Shown here: positions 1 through 8,466 of the stretch, one piece after another
How positions within the stretch are numbered: the stretch's first letter is position 1
Layout of the letters: each line of letters starts with the position of its first letter
Source of the DNA: Planctomycetota bacterium
GTDB taxonomy: Bacteria > Planctomycetota > Planctomycetia > Pirellulales > Thermoguttaceae
Reading direction: 5' to 3'
NCBI GenBank assembly: GCA_023397045.1
Contig: JAEWUR010000015.1
Span: 1-23,568, forward strand
DNA: 23,568 nucleotides
Made by a program: the position numbers and the translations under genes
Notes under the pieces: generated by a model
Database searches by the model: none
What the model was told of the DNA's origin: nothing
Seen by the model: only the letters and a program-made list of their open reading frames with translations

Positions 1-462
1 AAGCCCTGTCACTCGGCCGAAGAAACGTTCCAGGCCGCAAAGCAACTGGTCGGCACTTTTTTGGCGCAGTGTCCCGGCGCGACGAACGACGACTTTATCA
101 TCGATCCCGGCATCGCTCCGTTGGGCAGCGATTCGGAAGGAAACATCCATCGGCTGATCGCCGCGATGGAAATGATCCATGCCGATCCCTATTTCGCGGG
201 CTGTCATGCCTCGGTTGGTTTGAGCAATTTCACCGTCATGTTGCCGCCGAAGTGCGCCGACGGCTCACCGGTCAAGGGACCGCTGGAAAGCGCGTTCTTG
301 ACCAAGGCCATGCCGCTGGGTCTCGACATGGTCATCGGATCGGTGAAGCGGAACTACGAGGTTCTCGATTCGAGCCATCCGGCCATGGTCTGCCTGGAAG
401 AATGCCTGAAGCTCCAAGGATTCGACGTGCTGATGCGAGTTCGCGAGTTCTATTCGAGCTGA
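1..462 (+). CDS. Methyltetrahydrofolate:corrinoid methyltransferase, 3' part
   Basis: The reading frame is open from base 1, so the gene starts outside the window; 153 residues up to TGA are visible. The sequence fits the pterin-binding TIM barrel shared by AcsE/MeTr, the MetH folate domain and dihydropteroate synthase. Visible motifs are IIDPGIAPLG (strand carrying the pterin-contacting Asp), VGLSNFTVMLP (the SNxS-like Asn motif of MeTr and MetH) and ESAFLTKAMPLGLDMVIG (the last barrel strand and helix). Family members move the methyl group of 5-methyl-THF to or from a cobalamin held by a separate corrinoid protein. The formate-THF ligase 72 bases downstream supports a C1-folate role. The corrinoid partner and the N-terminal half are not in view, so MeTr, a MetH fragment and a demethylase component cannot be separated. 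Confidence 0.8.
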   Translation, partial: KPCHSAEETFQAAKQLVGTFLAQCPGATNDDFIIDPGIAPLGSDSEGNIHRLIAAMEMIHADPYFAGCHASVGLSNFTVMLPPKCADGSPVKGPLESAFLTKAMPLGLDMVIGSVKRNYEVLDSSHPAMVCLEECLKLQGFDVLMRVREFYSS

Positions 463-496
463 GGTCAGACGTTTTTTGCGAAGCCGCAAGCGGCTG

Positions 497-534
497 AAAA
501 ACTATCCACTATCTACCACCCACTATCCACTACC
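497..534 (+). repeat. Short CACTATCCA-type tandem repeat just before fhs
   Basis: The units ACTATCCACTA, ACTATC, CCACCCA and CTATCCACTACC follow one another up to the fhs start codon. A small AGCCG/CGGCT stem with a CAAG loop lies just upstream, at about 482-495, with no T-run after it. The repeat takes the place where a Shine-Dalgarno sequence would be expected. Confidence 0.6.
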
Positions 535-2226
535 ATGTCAGACTCCGCCCGAACACTGCCGCCGGATATCGAGATTGCCCGAAGCACCACGATGCTGCCG
601 GTCGAAGAGATCGCAGCGAAACTGAAGATTGCCGACGACGATCTTGAGCACTATGGCAAGCATAAAGCCAAGGTGTCGCTGGATCTTTTCCGCCGGCTGG
701 AAAAGAAGCCGGCCGGTCGACTCGTCCTGGTCACGGCCATCACGCCGACGCCTGCCGGCGAGGGCAAAACGACCACCAGCATCGGTCTGTGCGACGGCCT
801 GAATCGGATCGGCAAGCAGGCGACCGTCTGTCTGCGCGAGCCGTCGCTGGGTCCGTGTTTCGGTATGAAGGGCGGCGCTGCGGGCGGCGGCTATGCCCAG
901 GTCGTCCCGATGGAGGACATCAACCTGCACTTCACCGGCGACTTCCACGCGATCGAGTTGGCCCACAACTTGCTGTCGGCCATCCTCGACAACCATCTGC
1001 ATCATGGCAATGCGTTGGGGATCGATCCCCGGCGGATTGTTTGGCGGCGCGTGGTCGACATGAACGATCGAGCGTTGCGTGACATCATCGTGGGACTCGG
1101 CGGCGTCGGCAACTCGGTTCCTCACGAGGCCGGCTATGACATCACCGTGGCTTCGGAAGTGATGGCCGTCTTCTGCCTTTCGGAATCGTTGCGGGAGTTG
1201 AAAGAGCGGCTCGGAAAGATCATCGTGGCCTATTCTTACGATCGGAAGCCGATCACGGCGGCCGATTTGAAGGCCAACGGCGCGATGGCCGTGCTGTTGA
1301 AGAACGCGATCAAGCCGAACCTCGTGCAGACGCTGGAGAACAATCCGGCCTTCATCCACGGCGGCCCGTTCGCCAACATCGCGCACGGCTGCAACAGCGT
1401 TTTGGCGACGAAGTTTTCGATGCGGCTCTCGGAATACACCGTGACCGAGGCCGGTTTCGGCGCCGACCTGGGTGCCGAGAAGTTCCTGAACATCAAGTGC
1501 CGCAAGGCCGGCATCAAGCCCGACGCGGTGGTGATCGTGGCCACGGTCCGCGCGTTGAAACTGCACGGCGGCGTGCCGTTGAAGGAACTGAGCAAGCCGA
1601 ACGTCGAGGCGCTCGACAAGGGCGTCGAGAACCTGAAGAAGCACATCGAGAACATCCACCGGTTCGGCTTGCCGGTCGTCGTGGCCATCAACCACTTCTC
1701 AAGCGATACCGAAGAAGAGATCCAATTCATCAAGGACAAGTGCGCGTATCTGTCGGTGAAGATCGTCAAGGCCGACCACTGGGCTCGCGGCGGCGAAGGC
1801 GCCGAGGAGCTTGCCCGGGCGGTCGTCGAGGTGGTCGAAAACACGAAGGCCGACTTCTCGCTGCTCTATCCCGACACCTGCACGCTTTGGCAGAAGGTCG
1901 GCATCATCTGCCGCGAGATTTACGGCGCGACCGACGTGCTGGCCGACAAGAAACTCCGCGACAAGTTCCACCAGCTTCAAGACGCCGGGTTCGGCGAATT
2001 GCCGATCTGCATGGCGAAGACGCAATATTCGCTGTCGACCGATCCGTTGTTGATCGGCCGTCCCAAGGCGTTTGACGTTCCGTTGCGCGACGTTCGGGTT
2101 TCGGCCGGCGCGGGATTCGTCGTGGTTTTGACGGGCGACATCATGACGATGCCCGGCTTGCCGAGGGTGCCCGCCGCCGAATCGATCGACATCGACGAGA
2201 ACGATCAGATCGTGGGGCTGTTCTAG
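535..2226 (+). CDS. fhs: Formate-tetrahydrofolate ligase
   Basis: The 563-residue protein catalyses ATP-dependent formation of 10-formyl-THF from formate and THF in the cytoplasm. The N-terminal [24 protein letters not shown] matches the usual start of this family, and the P-loop TPAGEGKTT lies at about residues 72-80. Full length agrees with the normal size near 560. The ATG at 535 is preferred because family members begin about 20 residues before the MLP motif; the next ATG, at 592, would remove conserved sequence. No Shine-Dalgarno precedes it: the upstream bases are pyrimidine-rich repeat. It lies 72 bases after a methyl-THF:corrinoid methyltransferase on the same strand, so the two may be cotranscribed and act on the same folate pool. 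It faces metE across a repeat. Confidence 0.97.
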   Translation: MSDSARTLPPDIEIARSTTMLPVEEIAAKLKIADDDLEHYGKHKAKVSLDLFRRLEKKPAGRLVLVTAITPTPAGEGKTTTSIGLCDGLNRIGKQATVCLREPSLGPCFGMKGGAAGGGYAQVVPMEDINLHFTGDFHAIELAHNLLSAILDNHLHHGNALGIDPRRIVWRRVVDMNDRALRDIIVGLGGVGNSVPHEAGYDITVASEVMAVFCLSESLRELKERLGKIIVAYSYDRKPITAADLKANGAMAVLLKNAIKPNLVQTLENNPAFIHGGPFANIAHGCNSVLATKFSMRLSEYTVTEAGFGADLGAEKFLNIKCRKAGIKPDAVVIVATVRALKLHGGVPLKELSKPNVEALDKGVENLKKHIENIHRFGLPVVVAINHFSSDTEEEIQFIKDKCAYLSVKIVKADHWARGGEGAEELARAVVEVVENTKADFSLLYPDTCTLWQKVGIICREIYGATDVLADKKLRDKFHQLQDAGFGELPICMAKTQYSLSTDPLLIGRPKAFDVPLRDVRVSAGAGFVVVLTGDIMTMPGLPRVPAAESIDIDENDQIVGLF

Positions 2227-2243
2227 GAAATATCGCGCAACAC

Positions 2244-2283
2244 CTCCCCTTTCCCTTTGGGAGCGGGGCCGGCGGTGAGGGGA
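2244..2283. repeat. CTCCCC/GGGGTGAGGGG palindromic intergenic repeat, copy A
   Basis: A CTCCCCTTTCCC arm is followed by GGGAGCGGGG and then a GGCCGGCGGTGAGGGG tail. It fills the 66-base gap between the convergent ends of fhs and metE. It resembles copies at 5654-5710, 9465-9498 and 10392-10425. The position suggests a two-way terminator, but no T-run follows the stem, so this is inference. Confidence 0.7.
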
Positions 2284-2292
2284 TGCCGTTGT

Positions 2293-4575
2293 CTATCGCT
2301 CCATCGTGCGGCGCAGGCTCTTTGCGGCGTCGACCATGTTGCTCAGCGCGGCGCGGACCTCGGGCCAGCCGCGGGTTTTCAGGCCGCAGTCGGGGTTCAC
2401 CCAAAGCATGTCGGGCGGGATGGCACGCAACGCTTTTTGGAGCCGGCCCATGATCTCTTCGGTTTCGGGCACGCGCGGGCTGTGGATGTCGTAAACGCCG
2501 GGGCCAATCTCGTTGGGATATCGGTATCGAATGAACGCGTCGAGCAGTTCCATGTCGGACCGCGACGCCTCGATCGAAATCACGTCGGCATCCAACTCGG
2601 CGATCGATTCGATGATGTCGTTGAACTCCGAATAACACATGTGCGTGTGGATTTGCGTGTCGTCGGCCACGCCGGTTGACGACAGCAGGAACGCGTCGAC
2701 CGCCCAACGAAGATAGTCGGCCCAGGCACTCTTTCGCAACGGGAGTCCCTCGCGCAGCGCGGGCTCGTCGATCTGAATGATCCCGATGCCGGCCGATTCG
2801 AGGTCGGTTACTTCATCGCGCACGGCGAGCGCGATCTGGAACGCCGTGTCGCGACGCGGCTGGTCGTCGCGCACGAACGACCATTGCAGGATGGTGATCG
2901 GCCCGGTCAACATGCCTTTCATCGGGCGGGAGGTCAGCGAGGCGGCGTATTCCGACCAGCGAACGGTCATCGGCTTCGGCCGGGAAACGTCGCCGAAGAT
3001 GACCGGCGGCTTCACGCATCGCGTGCCGTAACTCTGTACCCAACCGTTCTGCGTGAACGTGAATCCTTCCATCTGCTCGCCGAAATATTCGACCATGTCG
3101 GTCCGTTCGCACTCGCCGTGGACGAGCACGTCGAGGTCGACCTCTTCTTGGAACCGGACGGCTCGTTCGATTTCCTGGCGGCAGAACTCCTCGTAGCGAT
3201 CGACGGTCCAATCGCCTTTTTTCATGGCCGCCCGGGCTTTTCGCACTTCGCTGGTTTGCGGGAACGAGCCGATCGTGGTTGTCGGCAGCAGCGGCAACGC
3301 CCAGCGCTTCCGTTGGGCTTCGCGGCGTTCGGCAAACGGATGCCGCCGGCGAAGCATGTCGGAATCGACCGCAGCCATGCGTTTTCGGACGACCGGATTG
3401 TTCAGCCTCGGCGAACGTTTTCGGCTTTCGAGCGAGGTCCGGTTCGCCGCCAGATCGTCTTCGACCACCGCCCGGCCGCGATGGACGGCCTCGGCCAAAA
3501 GAACCGTCTCTTCAAGCTTCTGCTTGGCGAACGCCATCCAACTTTTTACCTCGGCGTCGAGCGAGGTTTCCATTTCGAGGTCCATTGGACAATGCAGCAA
3601 GGAACACGACGGGGCAATCAGCATTTGATCGCGTCCCAACGATCCGGCGACGCGTTCGAGCGTCTGCAAGGTTTTCTGCAAATCATTGCGCCAGACATTT
3701 CGGCCGTCGATCACGCCGAGCGAAAGCATCGTTCCCTTGGGAATCAGTTCCAATGCACGGTCCAATTGGCCGGGAGCGCGAACCAGATCGAGATGCACGG
3801 CCGCCACCGGCAGTTTGAGCACGGCCGGCAGGTTATCGCCCAGGTCGCCGAAGTAGGTCGTCAAGCAGACGCGAATCTTATCGGAGGCCGCGCTCAGCCG
3901 GGCGCAGCTTGACTCGATTGCCGCGATCGCTTCTTTCGGCAGGTCGAGCGCCAACACCGGTTCGTCGACCTGGACCCAATCGGCTCCGGCGTGGGCCAGC
4001 TTCCAAAGAACTTCTTCGTAGACGGGCAGCAGGTCTTTCAGAAGATTCAGCGGTTTGACTTGTGGACTCTTCGATTTACCCAACAACAGAAACGAGACCG
4101 GCCCGAGCAACACGGGCCGGGTGTGGATGCCCAGGGCCAGCGCCTCTTGGAACTGGTCGACCGGTTTGGTCGAAGCCAGATGGAACTTCATGCCCGACTC
4201 GAACTCGGGAACCAGATAATGGTAGTTCGTGTCAAACCATTTGGTCATGTCCAGCGGCGCGATGTCGTCAGTGCCGCGGGCCAGGGCGAAATAGGTTGCC
4301 AAATCGACCGTTCCGCTCGACCATGAAAAACGCTTCGGCACGGCTCCCAGCATGGCCGCCGTATCGAGGACATGATCGTAGAGCGAAAAGTCGTTCGAGG
4401 GGATATGTTCGATGCCTAGGGATTGTTGAAGGTTCCAATGCCGTTTGCGCAAATCGGCCGCCGAGGCTTGAAGCTCCTCGGGATCGATCGATCCCGACCA
4501 ATAGCTCTCGATCGATCGTTTCAATTCACGGCGAACGCCGATACGGGGGAATCCGAGATTTGCTGCAATGGCCAT
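2293..4575 (-). CDS. metE: Cobalamin-independent methionine synthase
   Basis: The 760-residue enzyme transfers the methyl group of 5-methyl-THF polyglutamate to homocysteine without B12. The start MAIAANLGFPRIGVRRELK matches the family N-terminus. The zinc ligands are H645, C647 (THMCYSEF), E669 (SIEASRSD) and C730 (NPDCGLKTRGW), each offset by four from E. coli H641, C643, E665 and C726. The domain duplication is intact, and the second half opens with LLPTTTIGSFPQT. I chose the ATG at 4575 over the ATG at 4584 because AGGA sits 8 bases before it, while the upstream ATG directly abuts that motif. A strong promoter lies upstream at 4611-4639. The gene is divergent from a second homocysteine methyltransferase, and I see no cobalamin riboswitch in the short leader. 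Confidence 0.97.
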   Translation of the reverse strand: MAIAANLGFPRIGVRRELKRSIESYWSGSIDPEELQASAADLRKRHWNLQQSLGIEHIPSNDFSLYDHVLDTAAMLGAVPKRFSWSSGTVDLATYFALARGTDDIAPLDMTKWFDTNYHYLVPEFESGMKFHLASTKPVDQFQEALALGIHTRPVLLGPVSFLLLGKSKSPQVKPLNLLKDLLPVYEEVLWKLAHAGADWVQVDEPVLALDLPKEAIAAIESSCARLSAASDKIRVCLTTYFGDLGDNLPAVLKLPVAAVHLDLVRAPGQLDRALELIPKGTMLSLGVIDGRNVWRNDLQKTLQTLERVAGSLGRDQMLIAPSCSLLHCPMDLEMETSLDAEVKSWMAFAKQKLEETVLLAEAVHRGRAVVEDDLAANRTSLESRKRSPRLNNPVVRKRMAAVDSDMLRRRHPFAERREAQRKRWALPLLPTTTIGSFPQTSEVRKARAAMKKGDWTVDRYEEFCRQEIERAVRFQEEVDLDVLVHGECERTDMVEYFGEQMEGFTFTQNGWVQSYGTRCVKPPVIFGDVSRPKPMTVRWSEYAASLTSRPMKGMLTGPITILQWSFVRDDQPRRDTAFQIALAVRDEVTDLESAGIGIIQIDEPALREGLPLRKSAWADYLRWAVDAFLLSSTGVADDTQIHTHMCYSEFNDIIESIAELDADVISIEASRSDMELLDAFIRYRYPNEIGPGVYDIHSPRVPETEEIMGRLQKALRAIPPDMLWVNPDCGLKTRGWPEVRAALSNMVDAAKSLRRTMER

Positions 4576-4610
4576 GCGGAACATCCTGAAAGGGTGAAAT
4601 TTTGTACGGA

Positions 4611-4639
4611 ATGGTATGCCTGAGGGGGGTAATTGTCAA
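4611..4639 (-). promoter_or_regulatory. Sigma-70-type promoter of metE
   Basis: On the minus strand, TTGACA (4634-4639, perfect -35) is followed by a 17-base spacer and TACCAT (4611-4616, 4 of 6). Transcription would begin near 4604, giving a leader of about 30 bases to the ATG at 4575. Confidence 0.7.
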
Positions 4640-4728
4640 GTCGCCGCTTGCCGGTGAACGTTTTGTCAGCGGGGGGCGTCCTTTTTTTCACGGGTCCGAG
4701 GGATATTCCCGATATCGGCCATGTAGAC

Positions 4729-4734
4729 TACAAT
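4729..4734 (+). promoter_or_regulatory. Candidate -10 box of the homocysteine methyltransferase gene
   Basis: TACAAT lies 34 bases before the ATG at 4769. The -35 position at 17-base spacing reads TTCCCG, which is weak. Transcription would start near 4741 and run about 28 bases to the start codon. This rests on consensus match alone. Confidence 0.4.
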
Positions 4735-4768
4735 GCCTCGGACGGATCCGTTGACAAGGAGGAAAAAG

Positions 4769-5641
4769 ATGCACCCGACGATCGAAAAACTCATTGCACA
4801 AGGCACAACCGTGACCGACGGCGCCTGGGGCACCCAGCTCCAGCAGCGTGGCTTGCCCATCGGAGCCTGCCCCGACGCTTGGAATCTGGCCGAACCGGCC
4901 AAGGTCGAGGAGGTCGCCCGGGCCTATGTCGATGCGGGCAGCCGGATCATCCTGACGAACACCTTCGGCGCAAATCGGTTCGTCCTGGCCCGACATGGAC
5001 TCTCGGAAAAGGTTGCCGAGATCAATCGGGCCGGCGTCGGGATTTCGCTGCGAGCGGCGGCGGATCGGGCTATGGTTTTCGCCTCGGTCGGGCCGACCGG
5101 CGTCATGCTGATGATGGGCGAAGTGAGCGAGGAGGCTCTGAAGGGGGCGTTCGCCGAACAGGTCGCAGCCATCGCCCAGGCCGGCGCACATGGAATCGTC
5201 ATTGAAACGATGTCGGACCCAACCGAGGCCGCTCTGGCCGTTGCGGCGGCCAAAGAGACGGGCCTGCCCGTGGTGGCCTGCTTGACATTCGATTCGGGCG
5301 CGAAGCGGGACCGCACGATGATGGGCACAACGCCCGAGCAGGCGGCCGAGAAACTCACGGCGGCCGGCGCCGATGTGATCGGAAGCAATTGCGGGCACGG
5401 CATCGCCGGCATGGTCGACGTGTGCCGCCGCTTGCGGGCTTCGACCGATCGGCCGATCTGGATCAAGGGCAATGCCGGGCTGCCCGAAAACGTCGACGGT
5501 CAGACGGTCTACAAACAAACGCCCGACGAGTTCGCCGGTTTCGTACCGGAACTGGTCGAGACTGGGGCCGCGTTCCTCGGCGGTTGCTGCGGCACCACGC
5601 CGGACTTCATCCGCGCGGTCGTGAAGAAGCTGAAAGCATAA
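4769..5641 (+). CDS. Stand-alone homocysteine S-methyltransferase domain protein
   Basis: The 290-residue protein is a single Hcy-methyltransferase (Pfam S-methyl_trans) barrel that binds homocysteine as a zinc thiolate. The ligands are C208 (GSNCGHG) and the pair C273-C274 (LGGCCGTTPDF), offset by one from the T. maritima MetH fragment. It ends right after that motif, so the folate, B12 and reactivation domains of MetH are absent. The start at 4769 is set by AAGGAGG six bases upstream; an in-frame codon at 4733 lies in the promoter region. The methyl donor cannot be read from sequence: S-methylmethionine (MmuM-like), betaine, or a methyl-corrinoid supplied by separate proteins are all possible. 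A split MetH working with the methyl-THF:corrinoid methyltransferase at 1-462 is an inference from proximity. Confidence 0.88.
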   Translation: MHPTIEKLIAQGTTVTDGAWGTQLQQRGLPIGACPDAWNLAEPAKVEEVARAYVDAGSRIILTNTFGANRFVLARHGLSEKVAEINRAGVGISLRAAADRAMVFASVGPTGVMLMMGEVSEEALKGAFAEQVAAIAQAGAHGIVIETMSDPTEAALAVAAAKETGLPVVACLTFDSGAKRDRTMMGTTPEQAAEKLTAAGADVIGSNCGHGIAGMVDVCRRLRASTDRPIWIKGNAGLPENVDGQTVYKQTPDEFAGFVPELVETGAAFLGGCCGTTPDFIRAVVKKLKA

Positions 5642-5653
5642 CGACATCCCCAG

Positions 5654-5710
5654 TCTCCCCTCTCCCGACCAACCTTCGGTCGGTGCCCGGAGAGGGGCCG
5701 GGGGTGAGGG
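5654..5710. repeat. CTCTCCC/GAGAGGGG palindromic repeat, copy B
   Basis: Outer arms CCCCTCTCC and GGAGAGGGG enclose an inner stem CCGACC/GGTCGG, followed by a CCGGGGGTGAGGG tail. It occupies the gap between the convergent ends of the homocysteine methyltransferase and the radical SAM gene. It is a longer relative of copies A, C and D and may act as a terminator for both genes. Confidence 0.75.
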
Positions 5711-5716
5711 CTCTTC

Positions 5717-7513
5717 TTACACAATCGCCATTTCGCGGGTGCGTTTCTCGAGTGCGGCCACGGTTGGCTTGCACGGCATGGCGAGCGGCTCGGCCGCGCG
5801 GCACAGTGGCACTTCAGGCCGATCGGTCACGGCCGCATTGCGTTCGTAGAAGGTTGGCGGCTCGTAGCTGAACCCCTCGGCCAGCCGTTTTTCTTCCTTC
5901 CGCATCTGGCGATAGACCCAACGTCCGCCGATGGCCGACGAAATGCGCGACTTCAGGCCGAACTCGGCGTGCAACTCGCGCAGCAGCGCCGACATCTTGG
6001 CGTAGAGCGCCGGATTGTTGCGGAAGTGCAGCCTGGCCGCGGCGACGACGGCCGAGAACGTTGTGGCCAGGTCGCGAACCTCCCAGGCGTACCGGGCGCG
6101 AACGCGAGGATCGGGATGGTTCTTGTGGCGGCGCCAACCGGCAAGCGTCGTGCGAACGATCCGGACCGTGCTTGGCCCGTTGACCGCGAAATCGCGATCG
6201 AACGCCCGAATCATAAACTCGGCCGTTTGCTCGTCGGTCAAGCTCGGATGGCGGTAGTTGAGAATCGACTGGCCATGGATATCGCTCAGGTGATATTCGC
6301 TCTCGTCCTTCATCACGCCCTTGGCCAGCAATTCGGCATGCAACGGCGTGCCGGGGATCGGCGTATAGAGCATGAACTGGTGGAAATCGGTGTCGTGCCG
6401 CACGGCATGATCGATCGCCGCGTCGATGTTGTCGGCCGTGTGATTCTCCAACGCGATGATCGTCGAACCGAGCACGCGAATGCCGTTCGATTGCAGTTCG
6501 CGGACCAGGGCGAAGGTGTCGACGCCGGTCAGCTTGGTGTATTGGCTGTTGCAGCCTTCGATGCCCATCCACACCCAGGCGATGCCCAATCGGATCAGTT
6601 GATCCATCGTGTAGGAGAGGATGACGTTGGCCGAACTGAAAACGTAGAGCGACCACGACTTGTTGTGTTCCTCCACCAGTTCGAGCAGGCGCAACGCGCG
6701 TTTGCGGTGCAGCAGGAAGTTCTCGTCCATCATGAAGAACGAGCAGACGCCCATCTCGGCTTCCATCTGCCGCATGATCTCGAACAGTTCGTCGCCGGTC
6801 TGATAGAAATTGACCGACTTGCCCTTGCCGCCGAACATGGCCGAGGTGGAGCAGAAATTGCATCCCAACGGACAGCCGACCGATGGCACGACCGTCGCGG
6901 CCACGTCGCCGCGGCGTTCTTTCGGGCTGACGCCGAGGGTGCGCGTCCCGAAGCCGGAAGTGATCAGCGGATGACGCAACGGCTGAGCGTCGTCTTCGCC
7001 CAGGAAACGGCGGAACCATCGCACGCCTTCGCCGCGAACGATATGGTCGGCGTCGATCCGGTCGGCCAAGTCGGGAACATTGGCGATATGCCCACCGATA
7101 ACGATCACGGCGTTCGGCTGGTATTGCCGAATCAATTCGCACATCTTCTTGACTTTCAGCATGTTCGGAATGATCGACGAAATGCCGATGACGTCGTATT
7201 GCCGGGCGCGAATTTCTTCGATGAATCGGTCGAGCGTTGGGAAATCGAGAAGCGAGCACGGGGCCGAGATGTTCGCCTGGATCATCATCAGACCCCAACT
7301 GCGATGGAACATCCGCAACGAGAACGCGCCTTGCGTTCGCGTGACTTGGTTGTGATACAACTCCATCGGGTTCATCTGCCGGCTGCCGTATTCGTCGTCT
7401 TGGCCGTAGGGACCGAAAACGCTACACAGCAGCACCCTGGCATTGGAACCGGCCGGATGTTTTTCCATCGGTTGATCGGTCGTGGTGCTCGTCGACGCTT
7501 GGTGAACCAACAT
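5717..7513 (-). CDS. B12-binding-domain radical SAM protein
   Basis: The 598-residue protein has a cobalamin-binding-like Rossmann region at about 80-165 (YDVIGISSIIPNM, VIVIGGHIANVPDL, DHIVRGEG) and then a radical SAM core. The 4Fe-4S cysteines are C214, C218 and C221 in VGCPLGCNFC, the CxxxCxxC signature. FFMMDENFLLHRKRALRLLE and WMGIEGCNSQYTKL are typical of the class B radical SAM group that includes HpnJ and HpnP. The canonical B12-ligating DxHxxG motif is not obvious, so cobalamin binding is uncertain. About 170 further residues follow the core (rich in Arg and Ala), with no recognised domain. The ATG at 7513 has GGAG ten bases upstream. It stands alone, so the substrate is unknown; lipid, hopanoid or secondary-metabolite modification are all possible. 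Confidence 0.85.
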   Translation of the reverse strand: MLVHQASTSTTTDQPMEKHPAGSNARVLLCSVFGPYGQDDEYGSRQMNPMELYHNQVTRTQGAFSLRMFHRSWGLMMIQANISAPCSLLDFPTLDRFIEEIRARQYDVIGISSIIPNMLKVKKMCELIRQYQPNAVIVIGGHIANVPDLADRIDADHIVRGEGVRWFRRFLGEDDAQPLRHPLITSGFGTRTLGVSPKERRGDVAATVVPSVGCPLGCNFCSTSAMFGGKGKSVNFYQTGDELFEIMRQMEAEMGVCSFFMMDENFLLHRKRALRLLELVEEHNKSWSLYVFSSANVILSYTMDQLIRLGIAWVWMGIEGCNSQYTKLTGVDTFALVRELQSNGIRVLGSTIIALENHTADNIDAAIDHAVRHDTDFHQFMLYTPIPGTPLHAELLAKGVMKDESEYHLSDIHGQSILNYRHPSLTDEQTAEFMIRAFDRDFAVNGPSTVRIVRTTLAGWRRHKNHPDPRVRARYAWEVRDLATTFSAVVAAARLHFRNNPALYAKMSALLRELHAEFGLKSRISSAIGGRWVYRQMRKEEKRLAEGFSYEPPTFYERNAAVTDRPEVPLCRAAEPLAMPCKPTVAALEKRTREMAIV

Positions 7514-7556
7514 GATCGCATATCTCCATGACGATGAACTTTTCCCGTTTGAAGCA

Positions 7557-7562
7557 ATTATA
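7557..7562 (-). promoter_or_regulatory. Candidate -10 box of the radical SAM gene
   Basis: A perfect TATAAT reads on the minus strand, 43 bases before the ATG at 7513. No good -35 is present at normal spacing, so an activator or another sigma factor may be involved. Confidence 0.45.
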
Positions 7563-7772
7563 GATGTTTTCGCCTAAACCCCTATGGCTGCTCTGTTTCC
7601 GGTATGTAATAGGTTCGTAAAAATTTCTGGATTGTGCTCGACCGTATCGGTGGCGATGAGTTTGGGGGCGCAGGAGCCGTCGAAAAAACCCGATCGGCCA
7701 CCCCTTTGGGCCAAATGAATGCATCTCCGGTCGAGTTTCGGCGAATTTGTTCGCGCAATTCGCGTTGGGCAC

Positions 7773-7799
7773 TTGACCAGACGGGGGGAATAGGATACT
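7773..7799 (+). promoter_or_regulatory. Weak candidate promoter for tRNA-Ser
   Basis: TTGACC (7773-7778) and GATACT (7794-7799) are separated by 15 bases. Transcription would start near 7806, about 55 bases before the mature tRNA. The spacer is short, so confidence is low. Confidence 0.3.
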
Positions 7800-7860
7800 C
7801 TTTTCAAGTTCTGCGGCGGCTCGTTCGAGCGTACGAGTTGCCACGTGGCGCAAGCCACAC

Positions 7861-7942
7861 GGAGGGTATGCGAATGGCTAGCGGCCTGACTCGAAATCAG
7901 GTGCCGGGAAACCGGTTGAGGGTTCGAATCCCTTGCCCTCCG
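7861..7942 (+). tRNA. tRNA-Ser(CGA)
   Basis: The acceptor stem GGAGGGT pairs with GCCCTCC (7935-7941), with discriminator G at 7942. The anticodon arm is CCTGA-CTCGAAA-TCAGG with anticodon CGA at 7892-7894, which reads UCG. A long variable arm, GCCGGGAAACCGGT, marks a class II tRNA. The T arm is GAGGG-TTCGAAT-CCCTT. The CCA end is not encoded (CCT follows the discriminator). The D arm is poor: I can pair only C7871-G7883 and G7872-C7882. Confidence 0.93.
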
Positions 7943-8040
7943 CCTCGAGTGAATGTTGCATGGCGTCCCATGTTGGGGAGCGCTGCCTCTTCCATCGCGT
8001 CGGGCACAAAGGCTTACGCGTTACCGAACGATTGTTGCCA

Positions 8041-8466
8041 TCATTCTTGGTCTGTCGGCAAGAGAATGAAACCGTCCAGCCCTCGTGGCTTGACCGCTCG
8101 AAAATGTCGCTCGTCCACGGAGAGAAGTCGTTCGATTCTTAAGCGTTCCGCCGTCGCAACGACCGCAGCGTCGGCGATGCCGAACGGCATGTCTCGGTAT
8201 TGAGCCGCCAATTCGCGGCAGCGGATAAGGTCTTCCGTCGTTAGCTCGACCAGAGTGAAGGCCGACGATTCGACGCTCTGGAGGAAATCCAAGGCCGCAT
8301 CGACGCCTAATCGCGCCGTGAGCAAGTAGTCGATTTCCGCCAGCAGGACGACGGGTAGATACAACGGTCCCACTTCGGCCTCCACCACGCGTTTGGCGGC
8401 CGGGTGATGCTTGTCGTCGGCGTCATAGAGGGCGTACACGCCGCCAGTGTCGCACACTAAGGCCAT
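8041..8466 (-). CDS. vapC: PIN-domain ribonuclease, VapC-type toxin
   Basis: The 141-residue protein has the four acidic positions of the PIN fold: D6 (VCDTGG), E44 (LLAEIDYLL), D99 (GIADAAVVATAERL) and D118 (LLSVDERHF), which coordinate Mg2+ or Mn2+ for RNA cleavage. Length is normal for VapC. The ATG at 8464-8466 overlaps the end of the upstream ribbon-helix-helix gene by ten bases, the classic antitoxin-first, translationally coupled order. VapC toxins typically cut tRNA or the sarcin-ricin loop of 23S rRNA; the target of this one cannot be read from the sequence. The pair lies about 100 bases from tRNA-Ser(CGA). A non-toxic PIN RNase is less likely given the partner. Confidence 0.88.
   Translation of the reverse strand: MALVCDTGGVYALYDADDKHHPAAKRVVEAEVGPLYLPVVLLAEIDYLLTARLGVDAALDFLQSVESSAFTLVELTTEDLIRCRELAAQYRDMPFGIADAAVVATAERLRIERLLSVDERHFRAVKPRGLDGFILLPTDQE

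Larger units (their letters stand above)
7514..7860. other. Gap between the radical SAM gene and tRNA-Ser
   Basis: This 347-base stretch holds the probable promoter of the radical SAM gene at its left end and a weak candidate promoter for the tRNA at its right end. Open frames crossing it on both strands have no family features, and one runs through the tRNA. I see no further gene or repeat. Confidence 0.6.

Noticed and set aside
538..1695. 385-codon open frame on the minus strand inside fhs
   Set aside because: It is the complement of fhs and has no family features.
4576..4768. Cobalamin riboswitch before metE
   Set aside because: The gap is under 200 bases with a standard promoter and a leader of about 30 bases, too short for the element, and no B12-box-like motif is seen.
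5969..7531. 520-codon open frame on the plus strand
   Set aside because: It is antisense to the radical SAM gene, whose motifs are clear. The translation is rich in Arg, His, Asp and Val in the way shadow frames of G+C-rich genes are.
7634..8203. 189-codon plus-strand open frame
   Set aside because: It runs through tRNA-Ser and antisense to the PIN gene, with no family features.
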